A stretch of 64,000 nucleotides of DNA from an uncultured Oscillospiraceae bacterium (lineage in GTDB: Bacteria > Bacillota > Clostridia > Oscillospirales > Oscillospiraceae). The stretch covers positions 1-64,000 of the forward strand of contig CATNCS010000003.1 of NCBI GenBank assembly GCA_950097245.1. The letters are read 5' to 3'. Under the pieces are notes generated by a model. It did not search any database. It was not told the origin of the DNA and was given only the letters and a program-made list of their open reading frames with translations. Position 1 is the first letter of the stretch; each line of letters starts with the position of its first letter. Of the stretch, positions 48,113 through 57,100 are shown one piece after another. Both the position numbers and the translations under genes were made by a program.

Positions 48113-48928
48113 TCACGCCAACGCCTGGAAACCGGACTTTTTCTCGTTGTCTGCCGACTTGGGCTCCTCCACGGGGTTGGCCTTTGTGGTGGTGCGGGTG
48201 GTGCCGCCGGAGACGTAGACGTCGCCGCACTCGGGGCAGATAGCGGTGTGGATGGTCACCGACTGGCTGACCACCTTCCGGTCCTCCCGCTGGGCCTTGG
48301 CCTGCTCCCGGACCACGTGCTCCTGCTCATGGCCCCGGACGGCGGAGGCCGCCTGCTCGGGGGCCACGCTGGTGGCGGTCTTGAAGGACACCCCCGGGTC
48401 GTCGGAGCCGTCCTGATATTTGCGGTTCTTGCAGGTCTGGCACTCGGCCTCCTCCATAACCTCCTGGGGAGACTTGGCCTCCTCCGCCTCCTGGCCGGCT
48501 TTCAGGCCGTCCTTGTTCAGCAGCGTATCCAGGCCCTTGGCCTCCTCGCCGCCCAGCAGCTTGTCCAGGTCCCTGGAGGGCTCCCGGTACAGCAGCTCGT
48601 TCTCCTTATCCTCCAGCTCTCCGTTCAGGTACTGGATCCGGGCCCGCACCGCCATCTCGGCGGGGGCGGCCCCCTCCCGCATGGTGGGGAAGGGGAACCG
48701 GCTCTCCTGCCCCTCCTGCACAACAGGGGAAGCCCCCCGGCGGACGGTGGGGACCTCGCTCACCGGAGGCACAGGCGCTGTCTGAGCCCGGGACACCGGA
48801 CTTACCGGCTCCGTCCCGCCGGGATTGGTCCCCCTGTTCTGCCAGGCGTTTCTATTTTGACAGATGGAATAGTAACCGCTCATGCTGCCATAGCTTCCGA
48901 TCGCTCCAATGGCCGACATCGCGGACAC
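48113..48928 (-). CDS. SprA-related putative metalloprotease family protein
   Basis: AASAVRGHEQEHVVREQAKAQREDRKVVSQSVTIHTAICPECGDVYVSGGTTRTTT. Confidence 0.75.
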   Translation of the reverse strand: MSAMSAIGAIGSYGSMSGYYSICQNRNAWQNRGTNPGGTEPVSPVSRAQTAPVPPVSEVPTVRRGASPVVQEGQESRFPFPTMREGAAPAEMAVRARIQYLNGELEDKENELLYREPSRDLDKLLGGEEAKGLDTLLNKDGLKAGQEAEEAKSPQEVMEEAECQTCKNRKYQDGSDDPGVSFKTATSVAPEQAASAVRGHEQEHVVREQAKAQREDRKVVSQSVTIHTAICPECGDVYVSGGTTRTTTKANPVEEPKSADNEKKSGFQALA

Positions 48929-49004
48929 CCCTTTCTTTTATAAGCTTACACAATAACTATACTCGATTTCTCATTGCCGCGCAAGGGGGTTCCAAAAAAT
49001 TTTC

Positions 49005-49036
49005 AGCGGCTCCGTCCGGTTCGGGACAGAGCCGCT
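49005..49036. terminator. terminator between SprA-like gene and folD
   Basis: AGCGGCTCCGTCC…GGACAGAGCCGCT then T-run. Confidence 0.75.
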
Positions 49037-49039
49037 TTT

Positions 49040-49885
49040 TTATTTTTTTCCGTGCCGCAGCGCCGCAGACAGGGTGTTTTCCATCAAAATCGACCGGGTA
49101 ACCGGTCCCACCCCGCCGGGGACAGGGGTAATGTAAGCGGCTTTCTCCACGGCGGCGGCGTAGTCCACGTCGCCGCAGAGCCCCCCGTGCCCATCCTGGT
49201 TGATGGACACATCAATGACCGCCGCCCCCTCCTTTACCATATCGCCGGTAATCAGGCCGGGACGTCCGGCGGCACAGACCAGGATATCCGCCCGGCGGCA
49301 CTCCTCCCCCAGATCGGGGGTTCTGGTGTGGCAGACGGTAACGGTGCCGTGCTTCTGGAGCAGCAGCATGGCCTGGGGCTTGCCCACGATGTTGGACCGG
49401 CCCACTACCACACAACGCTTCCCCGCCGGATCGATGCGGTACTCCTCCAGCAGGCGCATCACCCCCGCCGGAGTGCAGGGACGGAGGGAACCTGTTCCCA
49501 TCATCAGTTTCCCCATGTTCGCGGGGTGGACACAGTCCACATCCTTGTCGGGGCGGATGGCCAGGACGGCCTCCCGCTGGCTCAAGTGCCCTGGCAGGGG
49601 GAGCAGGAGCAGGATACCGTCGATATCCTCCCGGCCGTTGAGGAGCTGAATCACATCCAGCAGCTCCCCCCGGGTGGTATCCCCGGGCAGACGGAAGGTG
49701 TCGTAGTAGATGCCGCACTGCCGGCAGTCCCGGCCCTTGCCCGCCTCGTAGGACAGGGCGGCGGGGTCCTCCCCCACCAGCACCACGGCCAGCCCGGGCT
49801 TGCGCTCCATCCTCTCCACCCGGAGCCTGACCTCCTCCTTCATTCTGGCCGCCAGGGCCTTTCCATCCATCACAACAGCCGCCAT
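49040..49885 (-). CDS. folD: bifunctional methylenetetrahydrofolate dehydrogenase/cyclohydrolase
   Basis: GLAVVLVGEDPAALSYEAGK; VVVGRSNIVGKPQAMLLL; VPGGVGPVTRSILMENT. Confidence 0.97.
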   Translation of the reverse strand: MAAVVMDGKALAARMKEEVRLRVERMERKPGLAVVLVGEDPAALSYEAGKGRDCRQCGIYYDTFRLPGDTTRGELLDVIQLLNGREDIDGILLLLPLPGHLSQREAVLAIRPDKDVDCVHPANMGKLMMGTGSLRPCTPAGVMRLLEEYRIDPAGKRCVVVGRSNIVGKPQAMLLLQKHGTVTVCHTRTPDLGEECRRADILVCAAGRPGLITGDMVKEGAAVIDVSINQDGHGGLCGDVDYAAAVEKAAYITPVPGGVGPVTRSILMENTLSAALRHGKK

Positions 49886-49888
49886 AGC

Positions 49889-50848
49889 TCATTCCTCCTC
49901 GCCGCTGTCCTCTGTACGGGCGGCCTGGGCAGCCAGCCGGTCCACAAACAGCTCTTTTCCGCTCCGGTTTCTCCACAGCGCCCACACAAGCGCCGCCCCC
50001 GCAATCACGCAGGTAATGGCGGCAAAGAGCTGAGACACCCGGATAGGCGCGCCAAACAGCTCCCATCCGAAGAGGTACAGGCTGTCGGTGCGCAGGCCCT
50101 CGATCCAGGCCCTCCCCAGGCCGTACCAGAAGAAGTAGAACAGGAAGCACTGTCCGTCAAATTTCCGTCTTTTTCCCATAAAATAGACGATTATCAGCCC
50201 CACAAAATTCCAGGCCGACTCGTAGAAAAAGGTGGGATGTACCCCCAGCCTCCCGTTTAAAATGGACTCATAGGCCAGGTTAGACTCCAGCAGCCCTTTG
50301 GCCCACAGCTCATCGGCAATAGACCGGGAACACATCCGCCAGGGCAGATCGGTGACAACACCGTAGGCCTCCACGTTCATAAAGTTGCCCCACCGGCCGA
50401 TGAGCTGGCCGATGAACAGGCCGTGGACCCCCAAATCGGCGTAGGCCAGAAAGCTGAGCTTCTTCACCCGGCAGAAGATGAGCAGCACGATGGCCGAGGA
50501 GATAATGGCCCCGTAGATGGCCAGGCCGCCGTCGCTGTAGTCCAGGATATAGCCCCAGTCCAGCGAGCCGTCCGCCCGGCGGTAGATGTCCAGATTGAAC
50601 ACCACATAGTACACCCGGATGGCCACCAGGGCGGCGGGGACGGCAAAGAGCATCATGTCGATGATGTTGTCCTCGCTGATGCCGAAGCGCTTGCCCCAGC
50701 GGGCGCACAGGCACACCGCCAGAATCAGGCCGCAGGTGATAATCACGCCGTACCAGTAGACAGGCCGGTTGAGGACCGGGATGGTAAAGGCCACCCGGTT
50801 CAGGGTAAACTCCAGCCCCAGGCCGGGGAAGGACACGGTTTTGATCAT
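49889..50848 (-). CDS. lgt: prolipoprotein diacylglyceryl transferase
   Basis: RPVYWYGVIITCGLILAV; YSDGGLAIYGAIIS; GRWGNFMNVEAYG; HPTFFYESAWN; start at 50848. Confidence 0.95.
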   Translation of the reverse strand: MIKTVSFPGLGLEFTLNRVAFTIPVLNRPVYWYGVIITCGLILAVCLCARWGKRFGISEDNIIDMMLFAVPAALVAIRVYYVVFNLDIYRRADGSLDWGYILDYSDGGLAIYGAIISSAIVLLIFCRVKKLSFLAYADLGVHGLFIGQLIGRWGNFMNVEAYGVVTDLPWRMCSRSIADELWAKGLLESNLAYESILNGRLGVHPTFFYESAWNFVGLIIVYFMGKRRKFDGQCFLFYFFWYGLGRAWIEGLRTDSLYLFGWELFGAPIRVSQLFAAITCVIAGAALVWALWRNRSGKELFVDRLAAQAARTEDSGEEE

Positions 50849-52122
50849 GTCTCCTCCTTGGCCCGGACCACCGACAGGGCGGTGCGCTCCCCGGTAACCC
50901 AATTGGCGATGAGCTCCTCCGCCTCCTCCCTGGTGATGGTGTCAAAGATCTCGGCAAAGCGCAGGAAATCGTACCCGGCAAAGAAGGCCTGGGCCTGGCC
51001 CACGCACAGGTTCTCAAAGGAGTTCAGCCCCCGGACCCGGTTGCCGTAGACACCCTTCTTCACCCGCTCCCACAGGGCGGGGTCCACCCCCTCCCGGCCG
51101 ATGCGGGCGGCCTCAGCGGCCACCGCCGCGCAGACGGCCTCCGGGTTTTTGGACTCGCCGTCCGCCGCCAGAAAGGCGCAGCCCGCGCTGCTCTCGTAGC
51201 TGTAGCCAAACTCCTGGTTGATCAGCCCCTCCCGGTACAGCTTGGCGTACAGGGGGCTGGAGTTGCCCAGCAGCACCTCCAGGGCCAGTCCGCCCACCAG
51301 CTCCTGGCGCAGGCGGTCCTCGCCGTTGATCTGGGCGTCCCCCTTCCAGCCCAGCTGGAAGATGGGGGCGGACACCTCCATCCGCTCTTCAATATAGGAC
51401 TGAGCCACCTGGGGCCGCTCCTTCTCGCCGTAGTCCTTGGCGGCGATGGGGCCGGCCTCTTTGGGCAGGATCTCCCGTGCCACCTGGCAGATGTGTTTCG
51501 GGTCCACCGGGCCGGCCACGCACAGCGCCATGTTGGCCGGGTCGTAGAAGGCCTTGTGGCAGGCGTAGAGGGTCTCCGGGGTGATCTCCGCGATGGATTC
51601 CACGCTCCCCGCCACGCTCACCCGGATGGGGTGGTGCTGAAACAGGGCCTTCATCAGGTTCATATAGCACTTCCAGTGGGGGTCGTCCTCAATCATGCCG
51701 ATCTCCTGGCCGATGATGCCCCGTTCCTTATCCACGCTCTCCTGAGTAAACCAGGGGACGGAGACGAAGGACAGCAGAATTTTCAGATTCTCCTCAAATT
51801 TTTCGGTGGAGTCGAAGTAGTAGCCGGTGATGTCGTTGCTGGTGAAGGCGTTGGGGCTGGCCCCGTTGGCGGCCAGGTCCTGGAGGGCGTTGCCCTCCCG
51901 GGTGTCGAACATCTTGTGCTCCAGGTAGTGGGCCACCCCGGCGGGGGTGTTGTGCCACTGGCCGTTCAGGCAGAAGCGCATGTCCATGCCACCGTAGTTC
52001 GTCGCGAAGAAGGCGTAGCCCTTTTGAAACTCGGGCTTGGGGAAGACGAACACGTTCAGACCGTTTTCCAGCTTCTCATGGTACATGGTCTCCCCGACCT
52101 TGGAAAAATTCCGCTTCTCCAT
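50845..52122 (-). CDS. M16 peptidase-family protein, YfmH-like
   Basis: GVAHYLEHKMFDTREGN (HxxEH); EIGMIEDDPHWKCYMNLMKALFQHHPIRVSVAG. Confidence 0.88.
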   Translation of the reverse strand: MEKRNFSKVGETMYHEKLENGLNVFVFPKPEFQKGYAFFATNYGGMDMRFCLNGQWHNTPAGVAHYLEHKMFDTREGNALQDLAANGASPNAFTSNDITGYYFDSTEKFEENLKILLSFVSVPWFTQESVDKERGIIGQEIGMIEDDPHWKCYMNLMKALFQHHPIRVSVAGSVESIAEITPETLYACHKAFYDPANMALCVAGPVDPKHICQVAREILPKEAGPIAAKDYGEKERPQVAQSYIEERMEVSAPIFQLGWKGDAQINGEDRLRQELVGGLALEVLLGNSSPLYAKLYREGLINQEFGYSYESSAGCAFLAADGESKNPEAVCAAVAAEAARIGREGVDPALWERVKKGVYGNRVRGLNSFENLCVGQAQAFFAGYDFLRFAEIFDTITREEAEELIANWVTGERTALSVVRAKEET

Positions 52123-52125
52123 GGC

Positions 52126-53409
52126 TCAGTCCTCCTTTCCTTTCAGGAAGTAGATGGTATCCAGCTCCAGCTTTTTGGCGGCCTCGGCCACCTGCTCCCT
52201 GGTTACATTTTCAAATTGGTCCACCAGTTCCTCAATGGTGGTGTCCAGCCCGGCGGCCGCCTGTCCCAGCCAGAATTCCTCCTGCCGGCCCTGGTCGTCC
52301 AGGGTGGACAGATGGCCTCCAATCAGGGTGCGCCGGGTCCCCTCCATCTCCCAGTCCTCGATGTCTCCCCGGCGGATAGCCTCCAGCTGGGCCAGGATCT
52401 CGTCCTTAGCGGTCTGGTACTTGTCAAACTCGATGCCCGAGGACACCAGCACCAGCCCTTTCATCTTCTCCATCATGGAACTGGCGTAGTAGCACAGGGA
52501 CAGCTTCTCCCGCACATTCATAAATAGCTTGGACAGGGTTGTGCCGCCAAATATGGCGTTGCACATGGTCAGGGCGGGGTAGTCCTCCTCCCAGCAGGTC
52601 TGGCCCCCGGTGCGGAATCCCAGGGCCAGCTTGCCCTGGCTCACGTCCATGGCCTCCTCCACCACAATGGGCTCGGGGCCGGCGGTAACACGCACCTCGC
52701 AGTCCGGGTCCACCCGGTTTTCGTTCACCGGCAGGCCGGACAGGGCCCGGTTCAACGCCCCCGCCACCCGGTCCGGGTCAGCGGAGCCGCAGTAGTAGAC
52801 CTCCACCTGAGCCTCCCGCAGCAGCTCCTGATACCGCTGCCACAGGCTGGCCGGGGTGATAACGGACACACTCTTCTCGTCCCCCAGCTTGTCCACCCCA
52901 AAGGCCTCGTATTTGCACATCTCCTGGGTCAGCCGCTGGGTGGCGTAGGTCCGCTTGTCGTTGATCTGGGCCCGGATGCGGTCGATGAGGTTTGCCTTCT
53001 CCCCGGCGGTATAGTCGGGGCAGAAACAGCCGTCCTGGGTATAGGGCTTGAGGAGCAGCTCGCACAGAAGGCCGGCGGCGGGCTCTAGGATCTTCTCCCC
53101 CTTCAGGGCGTAGGCGTCGTCCAGAAAGCTGGCCACGAAGCCCAGGCACTGGGTCTCTCCCCGCTTGCGGGCGGCGGGCTCAATGGCCCCGCCGTACAGC
53201 TCGTCCAGGGCGGCGGACAGGGACTCCATGTCCGGGTGGACCGCCGTCCCCCGGCGGAGGACCTCCGGAATCAGGGCGTTGGCCCCTGCGGTCTCTCTGT
53301 CCAGGGGGGTAAGCAGGGTAATGGACAGATAGGAGCTCTTGAATTTGTTGGTATGCACCGCGCGCAGCCATACCCCCGGGAACAGCTCCCGGCGCGTCAC
53401 TTGTGACAT
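52126..53409 (-). CDS. M16 peptidase-family protein, YfmF-like (degenerate zinc site)
   Basis: Paired with YfmH-like gene; ANALIPEVLRRGTAVHPDMESLSAALDELYGGAIEP lacks HxxEH. Confidence 0.85.
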   Translation of the reverse strand: MSQVTRRELFPGVWLRAVHTNKFKSSYLSITLLTPLDRETAGANALIPEVLRRGTAVHPDMESLSAALDELYGGAIEPAARKRGETQCLGFVASFLDDAYALKGEKILEPAAGLLCELLLKPYTQDGCFCPDYTAGEKANLIDRIRAQINDKRTYATQRLTQEMCKYEAFGVDKLGDEKSVSVITPASLWQRYQELLREAQVEVYYCGSADPDRVAGALNRALSGLPVNENRVDPDCEVRVTAGPEPIVVEEAMDVSQGKLALGFRTGGQTCWEEDYPALTMCNAIFGGTTLSKLFMNVREKLSLCYYASSMMEKMKGLVLVSSGIEFDKYQTAKDEILAQLEAIRRGDIEDWEMEGTRRTLIGGHLSTLDDQGRQEEFWLGQAAAGLDTTIEELVDQFENVTREQVAEAAKKLELDTIYFLKGKED

Positions 53410-53568
53410 ATCTTCGGTTCCTTTCTCTGAAAGAAATTTTTTCGTACAGCTGGATTATCATACCACAGTCGGCCTATAAAAGTAAAGTTTTCCTAAAAAT
53501 TTTGCCGCGGGGTAGCAAATCGGAAACGCTCACAGTATAATAGCAGCAGCAGAAAGGAGAGGACGCCT

Positions 53569-54195
53569 ATACTGAACCAGCCAAAAGAATTTTGGAACAT
53601 GCGGGCCCAGACCTATGATTTGACCTCCGGCAAAACCTATGCCGAAACCTACGACAAGACGGCGGCCAGCTCTCTCAAATACCTGAAGCCGTCGGACCGG
53701 GTGCTGGAATTCGCCTGCGGCACGGGACTGCTCACCCTGCGGCTGGCCCCCCATGTCGCCCGCCTCCGGGGCATCGACATCTCCCCCAGCATGGCGGATA
53801 TCGCCCGGGAAAAGGCCCGGGACATCCCCAACGTGGAGATTACCAACACCGATCTGTTTGACCCCTGCCTGGAGCCGGGGAGCTTCGACGCCGTGGCCGC
53901 CTACAACGTGCTGCTCTACCTCCCCGACCTGCCCGCCGCCCTGGCCCGTATCCGGGCGCTGCTCAAACCCGGCGGGGTGTTCCTGTCCGCCACCGACTGC
54001 CTGGCCTCCCGGCCCTCGGCGATGGGCCTGAAAAAGCTGGTGAACAGCCGCGCCGGAAAAATGCCCTACGTGGCCTTCTTCACCCAGCGGGGACTGGAGC
54101 GCAAAATCGCCCGGAGCGGCTTTGCCGTGCTGGAGCGGGAGAACCTGTTTCCCAACCCGCCCAATTTGTTTATCGCGGCCCGTGTCAAACCGTGA
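53569..54195 (+). CDS. class I SAM-dependent methyltransferase
   Basis: [36 protein letters not shown]; conserved [10 protein letters not shown] extends upstream of ATG 53599 to ATA 53569 / CTG 53572 after AAGGAGAGG RBS. Confidence 0.85.
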   Translation: MLNQPKEFWNMRAQTYDLTSGKTYAETYDKTAASSLKYLKPSDRVLEFACGTGLLTLRLAPHVARLRGIDISPSMADIAREKARDIPNVEITNTDLFDPCLEPGSFDAVAAYNVLLYLPDLPAALARIRALLKPGGVFLSATDCLASRPSAMGLKKLVNSRAGKMPYVAFFTQRGLERKIARSGFAVLERENLFPNPPNLFIAARVKP

Positions 54196-57100
54196 CCTCC
54201 AGCCGGTGGTCTCCAGTCAGCTCCGCCAGAAGGACCCCGTCCTTGACCAATTTTCCGTCCAGAACGGCGGAATAGGCTCCGGTACGCTTGACAAAAATGC
54301 CCAGCGTTCCGCCGGGAAGCGTCCACTTCGCCTCGTACCCCGGCCAGTCTGGGGGGAGGTTGGGCTCCACCGTGAGCCGTCCCTCCGCCACCTTCAGCCC
54401 CAGCAGCTCCTGGACGGCAATCTGCCAGTACCACCCTGCCGCCCCGGTGTACCAGGACCACCCCGCCCGGCCCACCCGGCCGGGGGCATAGGACACATCG
54501 GCAGCGATGACATAGGGCTCCGCCCGGTAGATATCCGTCTCATGGCCCTCCGGCAGGAGGGCCTTTAAAATGGCCCAGCCGTCCCCAGGCCGGTCCAGCC
54601 GGAAGCAGGCCATGGCCAGCCAGACGGAGGCGTGGGTATACTGCCCGCCGTTCTCCCGCACCCCGGCGGGGTAGCCCTTGATATAGCCGGGGTCCTTCTC
54701 CCCCTGGCCGTCGAAGGCCGGGTCGAAGAGGCGCACCACCCCGTTTTTCCGGTCGAAGAGCCGGTCCAGGGCGGCAGAGAGGGCCTGGTCCGCCTGCTTC
54801 CGGTCCGTCCCCCCGGGAAAGAGGGCAAAGGACTGGGCGATGGAGTCGATCTGGCACTGATCGCTCTGCTCACTGCCCAGGGGGGTACCGTCCTCGTAGT
54901 AGCCCCTGCGGTACCAGCCCCCGTCCCAGGCGCTCTGGGCGGCCTGGAGCAGGCGGTCCGCATGGCGCAGCAGGTCGTCGGCCCGGGCCTCCTCGTCCAT
55001 CCGGCGGCACAGGACAGCGAAGTCCTGAAGCACCGCCGCCAGAAACCAGGTGAGCCAAACCGACTCACCTCCCACCTTGTCCATGCCGTCGTTCCAGTCG
55101 CCTCCCCCCATTTTGGCCAGGCCGTGGGGGCCCGTCCCCCGGCCCAGCGCGCAGAGAATGGCGACCAGGCCGTGGCGGTAGAGGTTCTCCCGCTTTTCGC
55201 TGACTCCGGGGACCTCGTACCGGTCCTTCTCCCCCGGCTCCAGGGTCCTGGCAGTCAGATAGGGGACCTCCTCCTCCAGAATACCCCAGTCTCCGGTGAC
55301 AGTACAGTAGCGGGCCGTCACCCAGGGCAGCCACAGCAGGTCGTCGGAGATGCGGGTGCGCACCCCCGCCCCCTGGGGCGGATGCCACCAGTGCTGCACA
55401 TCCCCCTCCTCAAACTGCCGGGAGGCGGCCAGGAGCAGCTGTTCCCTTGTACGCTCCGGCCAGGTGTACACCAGTGCCGCCGCGTCCTGGAGCTGGTCCC
55501 GGAAGCCGAAGGCCCCGCCGTTCTGGTACTGGCTGGTTCGGGCCATCAGCCGGCAGGCAATCACCTGATAGAGACACCAGCCGCTCACATACCGGTCCAG
55601 CACCCCGTCCGGGGTTTTCACCGTGAGGGCGGAGACCTTCTCCCTCCACCAGGCCAGGGTCCGCTCCTGCTCCTGCCGGAAGTCCTCCCGGAAGAAGCGG
55701 GAGCAGGGCCGCCCGGCCCTCTCCTTGGTCACCAGAGACGCGGGCTGTCCCTCGCTCAGGGCGGCGGAGAGAACTTCCCCCTCCCCCAGGCGGTAAAGAA
55801 TCCGGCCGGAGGCCCCGGAGAGGGTAAAGCGGAGAATGCGCCGGTTTCCCTCCAGAGGAACGAAGCCCTCCACGGTCAGCAGGGGCGGCCTTTGGCCGCC
55901 CGTCCCCAAGTTTTCTCTCAGCTCCTTCTCCCACCGGGCGAAGCCGGGGCCGCAGGTCACGGTACAGGGCAGACCGTCCCCGGCGGCAAAGGCAGATACG
56001 TCGCGGCCGTCCAGGCTTACTGCAATCTTTTCCTGTCCGCCCACAGCCAGCGGATCGTTGGCCCAGGAGGTCAGTCTGCCCTCCCGGGAGTTCCCTCCCG
56101 ACCAGAGGAAGCCCGCCCCCGTCTCGTCGGCAAGCCAGCCGAAGTCTGGATTACACAACACCTGACTCCATCCCACCGGGGGAAGGTTCTCCCCGCAGCG
56201 GATGGTGACGGTGTCCCCCTCCATCTCCCAGGAGGCGGGACCGGGGGACAGACGGACGGGGGGAGGCGGGGAGATTTCCTCCCTGTGGGGCCCGACCACC
56301 TGGGCGGGCCATTCCCCGCCCTCCGTCTTGCTCTGTTGGCCCGCCGGGGTTGTCGGGCCCCACATATTGCCCCCTACAGGCGGCAAAACTGCCTTGGCCC
56401 AGTCCAGCACCGGCGGGGCTGCGTCGGGCCCGGCCAGGTGGATGCCTCCCCTGGCCCCCAAAGAAGACTCCGCCCCCAGCTTCTTCAGCTCTGACCTCAG
56501 CCCAGAGCGGAGAGGCCGGCGGTAGTCGCCCCCCTCCTCCAGCAGAAGAACCAGGTCGAAGGAATATCCCGCCCGGCTGAGGAGCTGGTGCCAGCGGCAC
56601 CACAGGACAGCCTGCTCCACATCGTCCGGCCCGGACAGGGTCCCGGCGGCAATGGGCAGGTCTCCGGAGATGCCATAGGGCCACAGGGCGGACTGGGGCG
56701 GGCGGTCCTTCTCCTCCACTGCGTTCAGCCGGGCCAGCAGGTGGAAGGCCCCCAGGGCCTCCTCCTCGCTGAGGGCCAGCTTCTGAGCGATGGGGGCCAG
56801 GGAGGCGGGCCCCCCTGTCTTTCCCTCCAGCATCCGCCGGACGCCCCCCTGGGCGGCGGCGGGGCTGTCCCCCAGAGCCAGGGCCAGAGAGAAGGCGCTC
56901 CGCTCCCCGCTCCCCAGAGATATCGGGATCCGGATCATCAGACAGGGGTCGGAGCCCACAGCATTTTGAAGCGGCCCTGACTTTCGGTTCGGCAGAGCCC
57001 GCAGACCGCCCCTTCCCAGGACGGCGGCCCGGTCCAGGCTGGCGGAGCTCCCCTCCCCCGTCCAGGCGGCGGCCAGCCACGGCCCCTCCTCCGTTCCCCG

